Shown in pieces: positions 7,152-14,198 of a DNA stretch of 16,106 nt (its first letter is position 1; every line of letters begins with the position of its first letter). The notes beneath the pieces were generated by a model, which was not told where the DNA came from, made no database searches, and worked only from the letters and a program-made list of their open reading frames with translations. The position numbers and the translations under genes were made by a program. Source of the DNA: an uncultured beta proteobacterium (GTDB lineage Bacteria; Pseudomonadota; Gammaproteobacteria; Burkholderiales; SG8-39); NCBI GenBank assembly GCA_902826155.1, contig CADEDU010000120.1:1-16106 (forward strand), given 5' to 3'.

Positions 7152-8363
7152 TCACCAGTGCCACAGCGTACCGTCGTGCTGCAGACGGTTCACCGGCAGA
7201 TAGGCGCGCTGGTAGGGATACTTCGCCGCGAGCGCTTCGTCGATGTCGACACCGTGGCCCGGTGCCTGGCCTGGGTGCATGGATCCGTTCTCGAAGCGGT
7301 AGGCGTGCGGAAACACCGCATCGGTCTGCGCGCTGTGCGGCATGTGCTCCTGGATGCCGAAGTTAGGCACCCACAACCCGAAATGGAGCGCCGCACCCAT
7401 GCACACCGGCGACAGATCGGTGGCGCCGTGACAGCCGGTGCGCACCTGGTACAGCGCCGCGAGGTCGGCGATGCGACGCAAGTGCGTGATCCCCCCGGCG
7501 TGCACGACGGTCGTGCGGATGTAGTCGATCAGCTGTTCCTCGATCAGCGCCTTGCAGTCCCAGATCGAATTGAACACTTCACCCACCGCGATCGGCGTGG
7601 TGGTGTGGCGGCGGATCAGACGGAACGCCTCCTGCTGCTCCGCCGGCGTGGGGTCTTCGATCCAGAACGGGCGATAGGGTTCGAGATCCTTGCCCAGCCG
7701 CGCGGCTTCGATCGGCGTGAGCCGGTGATGCACGTCGTGCAGCAGGTCGATGCCCGCGCCCACGGCGGCGCGCGCCGCTTCGAATAACTCGGGCACATGA
7801 CGCAGATACTTTCCGGAGTCCCAGTCCTGTTCCACCGGCAGGCCGCGCGTCGCCGGCTCATAAGGCTTGCCGTCGTCGGCCACGCCGTACACCTTGCGCA
7901 GCCCCGGCACACCGCTTTGCACGCGGATCGCGGTATAGCCAAGCGCGGCGTGTCGCTGCAATTCGGCAATGGTCTCGTTGATATCACGACCGTTGGCATG
8001 CGCGTACACCCGCACGCGCTCGCGGCTCGCGCCACCGAGCAACTGATAGAGCGGCAGGCCGGCGGCTTTGGCTTTCAGGTCCCACAGCGCGGTGTCGACC
8101 GCGGCGATCGCACTCATCGTCACCGGGCCGCGCCGCCAGTACGCGCCGCGATACAAATACTGCCAGGTGTCTTCGATGCGATGCGCGTCGCGGCCGATCA
8201 GGCACGGTACGACGTGATCAGTCAGATAGCTTGCCACCGCCAGTTCGCGGCCGTTGAGCGTTGCATCGCCCAACCCGGTGATGCCGGCGTCGGTTTCGAG
8301 CTTGAGCGTCACGAAATTGCGACCCGGACTGCACACGATGACGCGGGCGTTGGTGATTCGCAT
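7152..8363 (-). CDS. manD: D-mannonate dehydratase, enolase superfamily (ManD/RspA type)
   Basis: This enzyme dehydrates D-mannonate to 2-keto-3-deoxy-D-gluconate with Mg2+. The product is 403 residues, the usual length for ManD. Family landmarks include [14 protein letters not shown] [10 protein letters not shown] (12-21) and [10 protein letters not shown] (31-40). Magnesium ligands are Asp210, Glu236 (WIEDP) and Glu262 (GEVF). Catalytic or substrate residues line up as Arg147, Tyr159, His212, Arg283, His312 and Glu339, the set I know from characterised ManD enzymes. Some subgroup members are poor catalysts or prefer D-gluconate, and this cannot be settled by eye. ATG 8363 is the family start; an in-frame TTG at 8375 is less likely. 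It is the first gene of the minus-strand cluster, 76 bp upstream of uxuB. Confidence 0.95.
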   Translation of the reverse strand: MRITNARVIVCSPGRNFVTLKLETDAGITGLGDATLNGRELAVASYLTDHVVPCLIGRDAHRIEDTWQYLYRGAYWRRGPVTMSAIAAVDTALWDLKAKAAGLPLYQLLGGASRERVRVYAHANGRDINETIAELQRHAALGYTAIRVQSGVPGLRKVYGVADDGKPYEPATRGLPVEQDWDSGKYLRHVPELFEAARAAVGAGIDLLHDVHHRLTPIEAARLGKDLEPYRPFWIEDPTPAEQQEAFRLIRRHTTTPIAVGEVFNSIWDCKALIEEQLIDYIRTTVVHAGGITHLRRIADLAALYQVRTGCHGATDLSPVCMGAALHFGLWVPNFGIQEHMPHSAQTDAVFPHAYRFENGSMHPGQAPGHGVDIDEALAAKYPYQRAYLPVNRLQHDGTLWHW

Positions 8364-8485
8364 GGTGGCGGGCAACCGATTGTTGGCTATTGACGTCCTT
8401 CGGTGCGGCGAGGGTACCAGCGCCGCGCGCGCTTCGCGATAATCGCGCGGTTCCTATCGATCATGCTCCAAACCCCGGACTCGCC
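8364..8485. other. Divergent intergenic region between manD and the DUF6065-like gene
   Basis: These 122 bp must hold the promoters for manD (leftward) and the DUF6065-like gene (rightward). On the plus strand a TTGACG hexamer lies at 8390-8395 and a GATAAT hexamer at 8438-8443, but they are too far apart to be one promoter. I see no clear -10/-35 pair in either direction. No copy of the TGGTCAGACCA operator core is present, so manD may be controlled differently from the regulator block. Confidence 0.5.
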
Positions 8486-9241
8486 ATGAAACTCGAATGC
8501 CTCGCGCTCGTGCCCGCACCACCGCCGTTGCAGCCGGCGCGGCCGATGCGCACCTGGATGGACCAGACCGATCAGCGCTACGCCTACCGCTGCCTGCCGC
8601 TCAACATCGCCAACAGCTATGGCTGGGAGATTTTGTGTCCGTTCGACCTCGTCATCACCTGGAACGGCGGTGATCGCGCCAAGGACATCGTCGTGCGTGG
8701 CGCCGACGGCCGCACCGACGTCTCGCATCTGGCGATCTCGCACTTCAACCACGGTGTCATCACCTTCCACACCGGATATCTGTTCCGCACCGAGCCGGGC
8801 TGGGACATCCTCACCACCGGCCCGATGAACGAACCGAAAGACGGCATCGCGCCGCTGGCCGGCATCATCGAAACCGACTGGCTGCCCTTTCCGTTCACGA
8901 TGAACTGGAAGCTCACGCGCGCCGGCGAGGTGCGCTTCGCCAAGGGCGAACCGTTCTGCCTGATCGTGCCGTTGCAGCGCGGGCAGATCGAGACGATCGA
9001 ACCGGAGATCTTCGATCTCGACGAGCGCCCCGAACTGGTCAAGGAGTACGAGGCCTGGAGCGCAAGCCGCGCGCAGTTTCTGCAGAAGCTCGGCCAGAAC
9101 GACGCCGAAACGGTGAAGCAGGCCTGGCAGCGCTTCTATTTTCAGGGGCGCACCGCGAGCGGCCCGACCGAGACGCCGGGGCATTCGAGCAAGCTGCGGC
9201 TCAAGACACCGGTGGACCGGCGCAGGTCGAAGCAGCGCTGA
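8486..9241 (+). CDS. DUF6065-like protein of unknown function
   Basis: This 251-residue soluble protein has no signal peptide or membrane helix. It resembles the DUF6065 family in its N-terminal MKLECLALVPAPPPLQPARP, a W-M-D-Q-T-D-Q-R-Y-A-Y-R-C-L-P-L-N-I-A-N block (about 25-45), an early Trp-Asn-Gly-Gly motif, and SHFNHGVITFHTGYLFRTEP (about 91-110). The His- and aromatic-rich core suggests a beta-rich, possibly ligand- or metal-binding fold, but this is speculation. The C-terminus is Arg/Lys-rich and probably flexible. ATG 8486 was chosen because it starts the family-like sequence; the Shine-Dalgarno is weak, and an upstream TTG-started extension to 8390 is unlikely. It is divergent from manD and 154 bp ahead of TRAP system 2. 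Nothing in its sequence ties it to either neighbour, and no function is assigned. Confidence 0.8.
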   Translation: MKLECLALVPAPPPLQPARPMRTWMDQTDQRYAYRCLPLNIANSYGWEILCPFDLVITWNGGDRAKDIVVRGADGRTDVSHLAISHFNHGVITFHTGYLFRTEPGWDILTTGPMNEPKDGIAPLAGIIETDWLPFPFTMNWKLTRAGEVRFAKGEPFCLIVPLQRGQIETIEPEIFDLDERPELVKEYEAWSASRAQFLQKLGQNDAETVKQAWQRFYFQGRTASGPTETPGHSSKLRLKTPVDRRRSKQR

Positions 9242-9334
9242 CACGCGCGGCACGCCTTACCCGACACCGACGTCCGCCCGCTCGCCGCTGCCGCGCAACC
9301 ACCGCGTCCACCCGGCTCGCTTTCGTGCAAAATC

Positions 9335-9358
9335 GAAGCGTCCGGCGCGGACTGCTTC
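9335..9358 (+). other. Imperfect hairpin in the leader of the second TRAP operon
   Basis: Arms GAAGCGTCC (9335-9343) and GGACTGCTTC (9349-9358) pair over nine bases with one bulged T around the five-base loop GGCGC. It lies in the 154-bp gap after the DUF6065-like gene, about 37 bp before the dctP start. A CAAAAT hexamer just upstream (9328-9333) could serve as a poor -10 box. No U-tract follows, so an intrinsic terminator is unlikely. A leader structure is possible but unproven. Confidence 0.3.
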
Positions 9359-9395
9359 ATCCGGCGTTCGCGCGACCCCAATGGAGGAGACATCG

Positions 9396-10457
9396 ATGAA
9401 GTCCAGGATAGCCTGCGCGCTCGCCGCGCTCGCGAGCGCCTTGCTCACCCCCGCCGGCGCGCACGCCGCCACATTCAACGTCTCGTACGCCTCGCCGCAC
9501 GCCCCGCTGGCGGTGTGGAACAGGCAGGCGAAGGAGTTCTATTTCGTCGAAGTGAACAAGCGGCTGCAGCCGCTCGGCCATCGCATCAACTGGAGCGAGT
9601 CGTTCGGCGGGACGATCGTCAAGTTCGGCAGCGAGGTCGACAGCCTGCAGAAAGGCCTGGCCGACATGAGCATGGTCGGCGCGATCTTCAATCAGTCTCG
9701 CCTGCCGCTGCAGCTCGTCTCCTACGCGACACCTTTCTCCACCAACAACCTGAAGGTCGCGCTGGAAGCGATGGACGAGCTCAATGCCAACCATCCGGCC
9801 ATGCGCAAGATGTGGGAGGACGCGGGGCTGGTGCATCTGACGGGGGTTGGCATCGAGTCGCTCGCCATCTTTTCCAAGCGGCCGGTGCCGAAGGTGCAGG
9901 ATCTGAAGGGCATCAAGATCGGCGGCGTGGGCATCAATCTCTCCTGGCTCAAGGGCAGTGGCGTGGTGCCTGTGATCAACACGCCCGACAAGGTCTACAA
10001 CGACATCCAGACCGGCGTGATCGACGGCCAGTGGTATCTGCCCACGCTCGCGCTCGTCGGCAAGGTGCACGAAGTGGCGCCGCACATGCTCAAGACCGAC
10101 ATGGGCAACGCGGTGTTCGGTGCGCTCGCCATCTCGAAGAAATTGTGGGACACGATGCCCGCCGACGTGCAGAAGGTGTTGCGCGAGGTCGCGGCCGAAT
10201 ACCGGGTGCGCACCGCCGAAGGACAGGAAGCGCTTGCCACCAGTGGCCTGGAAACGATGAAGAAAGGCGGGCTCAAGGTGGTCGAACTGTCGGCTGCCGA
10301 GAAGGCCGAGTGGGCGAAATCGCTCCCCAATCTGGCGCAGGAATGGGTGGAGCCGCTGGCCGCCAAAGGGATGCCCGCCAAGGAAGTGCTCAATGCCTAC
10401 ATCGCCGCCCTGAAGAAGCGCGGTGAGAAGCCGCTGCGCGACTGGGAACTGAAGTGA
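9396..10457 (+). CDS. dctP: TRAP transporter periplasmic solute-binding protein DctP, system 2
   Basis: This is the periplasmic receptor of a second TRAP transporter, 353 residues as precursor. A Sec signal peptide covers about 1-24, ending in GAHA before Ala25. The body contains SESFGGTIVKFGSEVDSLQ (67-85), a run typical of the family's first domain, then DLKGIKIGGVG (169-179) and NDIQTGVIDGQW (202-213). Gly stands where many DctP proteins have the ligand-carboxylate Arg in the KIR motif, unlike system 1. The start at 9396 follows GGAGGAGA by five bases; an in-frame ATG at 9381 lies within that ribosome site and is rejected. It leads an operon with dctQ (7 bp gap) and dctM. The ligand is unknown; downstream ring- or lactone-opening enzymes suggest an aromatic or cyclic acid. 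Confidence 0.92.
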   Translation: MKSRIACALAALASALLTPAGAHAATFNVSYASPHAPLAVWNRQAKEFYFVEVNKRLQPLGHRINWSESFGGTIVKFGSEVDSLQKGLADMSMVGAIFNQSRLPLQLVSYATPFSTNNLKVALEAMDELNANHPAMRKMWEDAGLVHLTGVGIESLAIFSKRPVPKVQDLKGIKIGGVGINLSWLKGSGVVPVINTPDKVYNDIQTGVIDGQWYLPTLALVGKVHEVAPHMLKTDMGNAVFGALAISKKLWDTMPADVQKVLREVAAEYRVRTAEGQEALATSGLETMKKGGLKVVELSAAEKAEWAKSLPNLAQEWVEPLAAKGMPAKEVLNAYIAALKKRGEKPLRDWELK

Positions 10458-10464
10458 GATCGAC

Positions 10465-10989
10465 GTGGGACGCGCGCTCGACGCCCTGAGCCGCGGCTTC
10501 AATCACTTCGGCACGCTGCTCATCGTGGCGGCGATGCTCCTGGTGAGCGCCGACGTGATCAGTCGCGACCTGTTCAATCAACCGGTGCGCGGCGTGCCGG
10601 AGATGGTCGGCGCCTCGATCGTCGCCATCGTGTTCCTGCAGATCGCCCATGCGCTGCGCTCGGGGCGCATGATCCGCTCCGACTCGCTGCTGGGCGTACT
10701 CGCGCGACGCAAGCCCGGCGCGGCGCACGCGGTCGAGGCGCTGTTCGCGCTGCTCGGCGCGGGGCTGTTCGCTACGATCGTGTACGCCGCGGTACCGCTG
10801 GTGCTCGAAGCGATCAAGGCCGGCACGTTCATCGGCGCATCGGGATTTTTCACGATGCCGATCTGGCCGGTGAAGACCGTCGTCGTCGTCGGCTGCGTGC
10901 TGATGACGCTGCAGTATCTGCGCATGGCGTGGGACAAGTTGCAAATGGCTCTTGCCGGCGTGCCCTGGACCAGCGATGCCCCCTCGTAG
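10465..10989 (+). CDS. dctQ: TRAP transporter small permease DctQ, system 2
   Basis: This is the 174-residue small membrane subunit of the second TRAP transporter. Four hydrophobic helices are apparent at roughly 15-36, 48-64, 88-110 and 125-148. The first is followed by ISRDLFNQPVRGVPEMVGAS, where the R-x-[FL]-x-x-x-P-x-x-x-[GA]-x-x-E pattern is typical of DctQ. The start is GTG at 10465, seven bases after the dctP stop, with only a weak GAG ribosome site, so translation may be coupled to dctP. The sequence differs strongly from the system 1 small permease, including absence of the W-T-E-E-x-A-R-Y motif, which argues against a recent duplication of the two transporters. Confidence 0.88.
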   Translation: MGRALDALSRGFNHFGTLLIVAAMLLVSADVISRDLFNQPVRGVPEMVGASIVAIVFLQIAHALRSGRMIRSDSLLGVLARRKPGAAHAVEALFALLGAGLFATIVYAAVPLVLEAIKAGTFIGASGFFTMPIWPVKTVVVVGCVLMTLQYLRMAWDKLQMALAGVPWTSDAPS

Positions 10990-11013
10990 CGTCGTCGCCA
11001 AGCGCTCGCAGCC

Positions 11014-12321
11014 ATGAGCCCCGCCGAGATCGGCCTCGTCTCGATCGGCGCGATCGTGACGCTGATCTATTGCGGCCTGCACGTGGCCGTGGCGCTCGGT
11101 CTCGCATCGATGGTGGGTGTGTGGTTGATCCGCGGGCACTTCGAGGTTGCGTCCAACCTGCTCGCCATCGCCGCCGCCGATACGATCGCCACGTACGATT
11201 TCGGCGTGATTCCGCTGTTCGTACTGATGGGCGTGCTGGTGTCGGCTGCCGACCTCGGGCGGGATATCTACGTCGCCGCCAACCAGTTGTTCGCGCGAAT
11301 CCGCGGCGGATTGGGCATCGCCACGGTCGCCGCCAACGCGGTGTTTGCAGCAGTGACCGGCGTATCGATCGCCTCCGCCACCGTGTTCACCAAGATCGCG
11401 GTGCCCGAGATGCTGCGGCTGGGTTATCGGCCGCGCTTTGCGGTCGGTGTGGTCGCCGGCAGCTCGGTTCTGGGCATGCTCATCCCGCCGTCGATCCTGC
11501 TGATCGTGTACGGCATCGTCGCCGAGCAATCGGTGGGCAAGCTGTTCCTCGGCGGCGTGGTGCCTGGCATCGTGCTCGCGCTCATGTTCTCCGCGGCGAT
11601 CGTGTTCATGGCTTATCGCATGCCGAATTTCGTCGGCACACCGAAAGTGCCCGATCGCAGCGAGATGCTCTCCGCGTCGGCCATCGCGATAATGCTGCTG
11701 CCGATCGTGCTGCTGATCGTGCTGGTCATCGGCGGGATCTACGGCGGCTTGTTCACTCCCACCGAAGCCGCGGCGATCGGCGCGCTGGGTGCGTTCATCA
11801 TCGCGTTCGCACGACGCAAGCTCACCTGGCCGATCGTATGGCGCCTGCTGAGCGAGACCGGCGCAGTCACAGCGACCATCTGCATCATTTTCGTCGCAGC
11901 CAGCATGTACAGCCGCATGCTCGCCATGTCGGGGCTGCCGGGTGCAGTCGCCGACTACGTGGTACAGGCGCAGCTGGGCTTCTACACGACCATCGCCCTG
12001 TACCTCGCGCTGATCCTGGTGCTGGGCACGTTCCTCGACTCGTTCTCGATCATCCTGCTCACCGTGCCGGTGATGCTGCCGATCCTCGATGCGTTCAAGG
12101 CCGATCTGATCTGGTTCGGCGTGTTGATGGTTGTCGCGGTCGAAGTGGGGATCCTCACGCCGCCGCTTGGCATCGCGGTGTTCACCGTGAAGAGCACGCT
12201 CAACGATCCGCGCATCACGCTGAACGACGTGTTCGCCGGCGCGTTTCCGTTCGTGCTGGTGATGTGCGTACTGCTGGCCCTGCTGCTGTTCTTTCCCAAG
12301 CTGGTCACCGGCATTCTTTAG
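11014..12321 (+). CDS. dctM: TRAP transporter large permease DctM, system 2
   Basis: This complete 435-residue membrane subunit has about a dozen hydrophobic helices, the normal size for DctM. Landmarks include GVIPLFVLMGVLVSAADLGRD (about 64-84), AVTGVSIASATVFTKIAVPEM with the family's small-residue motif, GMLIPPSILLIVYGIVAEQS in the first half, GGLFTPTEAAAIGALGAF in the middle, and GILTPPLGIAVFTVKS near the C-terminus. The paired IPPS and TPPLG hairpins are those expected of the ion-transporter fold. It begins 24 bp after dctQ with a poor Shine-Dalgarno. The next gene starts 114 bp downstream after a repeat-containing gap, so it may be transcribed with the transporter or from its own promoter. 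Confidence 0.95.
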   Translation: MSPAEIGLVSIGAIVTLIYCGLHVAVALGLASMVGVWLIRGHFEVASNLLAIAAADTIATYDFGVIPLFVLMGVLVSAADLGRDIYVAANQLFARIRGGLGIATVAANAVFAAVTGVSIASATVFTKIAVPEMLRLGYRPRFAVGVVAGSSVLGMLIPPSILLIVYGIVAEQSVGKLFLGGVVPGIVLALMFSAAIVFMAYRMPNFVGTPKVPDRSEMLSASAIAIMLLPIVLLIVLVIGGIYGGLFTPTEAAAIGALGAFIIAFARRKLTWPIVWRLLSETGAVTATICIIFVAASMYSRMLAMSGLPGAVADYVVQAQLGFYTTIALYLALILVLGTFLDSFSIILLTVPVMLPILDAFKADLIWFGVLMVVAVEVGILTPPLGIAVFTVKSTLNDPRITLNDVFAGAFPFVLVMCVLLALLLFFPKLVTGIL

Positions 12322-12336
12322 CTTGCCTGGCTTGCA

Positions 12337-12374
12337 CAGCGGCTTGCGTACGCCCAGCGGCTTGCGTACGCAAG
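12337..12374. repeat. Tandem 17-bp repeat with perfect 14-bp palindrome
   Basis: The unit CAGCGGCTTGCGTACGC occurs at 12337-12353 and again at 12355-12371. The second copy extends into the perfect palindrome CTTGCGTACGCAAG (12361-12374), while the first copy keeps only the inner GCGTACGC (12346-12353). The hexamer GCTTGC occurs four times from 12321 on. The element is in the dctM-amidohydrolase gap. It has no U-tract and does not look like a terminator. A protein-binding site or a slippage duplication are the main alternatives. Confidence 0.6.
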
Positions 12375-12435
12375 GGGCCACAGGTAGCCTCGAACGATCA
12401 ATCACACCACCACTACCACCATGGGGGAGTTCGCC

Positions 12436-13440
12436 ATGATGCTCGACGTGTTCAACCATTTCATGCCCAAGACGATACTCGACCGCATGAACACGCTCGT
12501 CCCGGGCCATATCGCGCTCAAGGCTTTCCCGCAGTTGCCGACACTGTGGGACACGAGCGCACGCCTGAAACTGATGGACGCATTCGACGACTACCAGCAG
12601 GTGCTCTCGCTTTCCAACCCGCCGATCGAGATGCTGGGCGGCCCCGATCTGGCGCCCGAACTGGCACGCATCGCCAACGACGGATTGGCCGAGCTGTGCA
12701 GCAAGCATCGCGAGCGCTTTCCCTGTTTCATCGCCTCGATGCCGATGAACAATATCGAAGCGTGCCTGACGGAGATCGACCGCTCGATCAATCAGCTCGG
12801 CGCACGCGGCATCCAGCTCTTCACCAACGTGCTCGGCAAGCCGCTGTCGGCGCCGGAGTTCCGACCGATCTTCCGCGCGATGGTGAAACACGATCTGCCG
12901 ATCTGGATCCACCCGATCCGCGGCCCGCAGTTCACCGATTACGCCTCCGAGCAGAAATCCGAAGACGAGATCTGGTTCACGTTCGGCTGGCCATACGAAA
13001 CCAGCGCCTGCGTGACGCGGCTGATCTTCTCGGGCATCTACGACGAGCTGCCCAACCTGAAGATCATCACCCACCACATGGGCGGGATGATTCCGTACTT
13101 CGCCGCGAAGATCGAACTGGGCTTCGATCAGATCTTCAACGGCACCTCCACGCAGAATCCGGTGGCAACCAAGGCGGGCTTGAAGAAACCGGTGCTCGAC
13201 TACTACCGCATGCTGTACGCCGACACCGCGCTCAACGGCAGCGAGAACGCCACCCGCTGCGGACATAATTTCTTCGGCACCTCGCGTGCGGTGTTTGCCA
13301 CCGACGCTCCGTTCGACGCCGAGCAGGGCAAGGCTCTGATCGGTTCGACGATCAAGGCGGTGCGTGCGCTCGACATCCCGAAGGCCGAACAGGACGCGAT
13401 TCTCGGCGGCAACGCGCGCAAGCTGTTGCGGTTGAACTGA
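12436..13440 (+). CDS. Amidohydrolase family 2 (ACMSD-like) metal-dependent hydrolase or decarboxylase
   Basis: This 334-residue protein belongs to the amidohydrolase-2 branch that includes aminocarboxymuconate semialdehyde decarboxylase and gamma-resorcylate decarboxylase. Metal or active-site residues expected for the barrel are His159 (WIHPIRG), His213/His214 (ITHHMGG) and Asp290 (FATDAPFD). At the N-terminus the usual HxH of the first strand reads Phe6-Asn-His8 (DVFNHFMP), so one ligand is changed. ATG 12436 follows GGGGGAG at 12423-12429 with six bases of spacing; the in-frame ATG at 12421 lies upstream of that site and adds only five residues. The enzyme could decarboxylate or hydrolyse a cyclic acid. 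Its place between the TRAP genes and a dienelactone hydrolase (13 bp downstream) supports a catabolic role. The exact reaction is unknown. Confidence 0.85.
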   Translation: MMLDVFNHFMPKTILDRMNTLVPGHIALKAFPQLPTLWDTSARLKLMDAFDDYQQVLSLSNPPIEMLGGPDLAPELARIANDGLAELCSKHRERFPCFIASMPMNNIEACLTEIDRSINQLGARGIQLFTNVLGKPLSAPEFRPIFRAMVKHDLPIWIHPIRGPQFTDYASEQKSEDEIWFTFGWPYETSACVTRLIFSGIYDELPNLKIITHHMGGMIPYFAAKIELGFDQIFNGTSTQNPVATKAGLKKPVLDYYRMLYADTALNGSENATRCGHNFFGTSRAVFATDAPFDAEQGKALIGSTIKAVRALDIPKAEQDAILGGNARKLLRLN

Positions 13441-13453
13441 CCAGGCGGCAACG

Positions 13454-14155
13454 ATGAGAACCGAGAACATCAAGGTGCCGCTCAAGGACGGCAGCATGGG
13501 CGCGTACCTCGCCATTCCCGACAAGACACCGGCGGGCGCGGTCATCGCGATCATGGAGATCTGGGGCGTCAACGACACCATGCGGCACCACGCGCACGAG
13601 TTCGCCGAAGCGGGGTTCGTGTGCCTGGTGCCCGATCTGTTCTGGCGTCAGGAGCCCGGGGTCGAGCTGTCCGACCACAATCCCGAGCACGCGAAGAAGG
13701 CCTTCGATCTCTACTACGACTTCGACTACGACCTGGGCGTGAAGGACATGGTCGACTGCTGGCGGTATCTCGAGAACCGCAAGGAGTGCAACGGCAAGGT
13801 CGGCGCTGTGGGCTACTGCCTCGGCGGGAAGCTTTGCTATCTGATGTGCTGCCGCACCGACATCGACTGCGCGGTGGCCTACTACGGCACCTACATCGAG
13901 CACCGTATCAAGGAGGCGCCGAACCTGCATCGGCCGTTCATGCTGCACATGGCGATGAAAGACCGCTGGGTGCAGGCCGAAGTGAACGATCTGGTCGAGC
14001 GGCGGCTTTCACCCAATCCGCTGGTCACGATCCACAAGTACCCGGAAGCCGACCACGCGTTCGCACGCAAGGGCGGCAAGCCCTACCGCAAGGAAGACGC
14101 CGACCGCGCACTCGGCCTGTCGGTCGATTTCTTCCGGAAGCACCTGAGCAGGTGA
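13454..14155 (+). CDS. Dienelactone hydrolase family protein
   Basis: This cytoplasmic alpha/beta hydrolase has 233 residues, the typical size for dienelactone hydrolases, which open enol-lactones such as 4-carboxymethylenebut-2-en-4-olide in chlorocatechol and related pathways. The triad is visible as the nucleophile Cys122 (GYCLGG), Asp170 (MKDRW) and His201 (ADHAF). Glu35 in IMEIWG corresponds to the activating glutamate. All four fall one position before those of the characterised ClcD-type enzyme. The nucleophile is Cys, as in true dienelactone hydrolases, rather than Ser. The start at 13454 follows AGGCGG by about six bases and is 13 bp after the amidohydrolase stop, so the pair is translationally close. 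It may act on the product of the amidohydrolase; the natural lactone or ester is not known. Confidence 0.92.
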   Translation: MRTENIKVPLKDGSMGAYLAIPDKTPAGAVIAIMEIWGVNDTMRHHAHEFAEAGFVCLVPDLFWRQEPGVELSDHNPEHAKKAFDLYYDFDYDLGVKDMVDCWRYLENRKECNGKVGAVGYCLGGKLCYLMCCRTDIDCAVAYYGTYIEHRIKEAPNLHRPFMLHMAMKDRWVQAEVNDLVERRLSPNPLVTIHKYPEADHAFARKGGKPYRKEDADRALGLSVDFFRKHLSR

Positions 14156-14161
14156 GCGCTA

Positions 14162-14183
14162 GCGCGGCGACCATTCGCCGCGC
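14162..14183. terminator. Perfect GC hairpin between convergent genes, possible bidirectional terminator
   Basis: The arms GCGCGGCG (14162-14169) and CGCCGCGC (14176-14183) are fully complementary, with the six-base loop ACCATT. It occupies the 43-bp gap between two convergent stop codons, where a shared terminator would be expected. No run of T follows on either strand, so it is not a canonical intrinsic terminator and may only stabilise 3' ends. Confidence 0.45.
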
Positions 14184-14198
14184 CATGGGACGCACGAC

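Noticed and set aside
5909..7366. A 485-codon plus-strand frame opposite uxuB and the end of manD
   Set aside because: Arg-rich, without recognisable motifs, and crossing two well-supported minus-strand genes; an antisense shadow.
12337..12371. Possible CRISPR-like repeats
   Set aside because: Only two 17-bp copies separated by one base, with no spacers and no cas genes.
10390..13581. A 1063-codon open frame on the minus strand opposite the second TRAP operon and amidohydrolase
   Set aside because: Its product is His/Arg/Glu/Gln-rich and low in complexity, as antisense frames in high-GC DNA are. The plus strand here encodes clear, complete family proteins.
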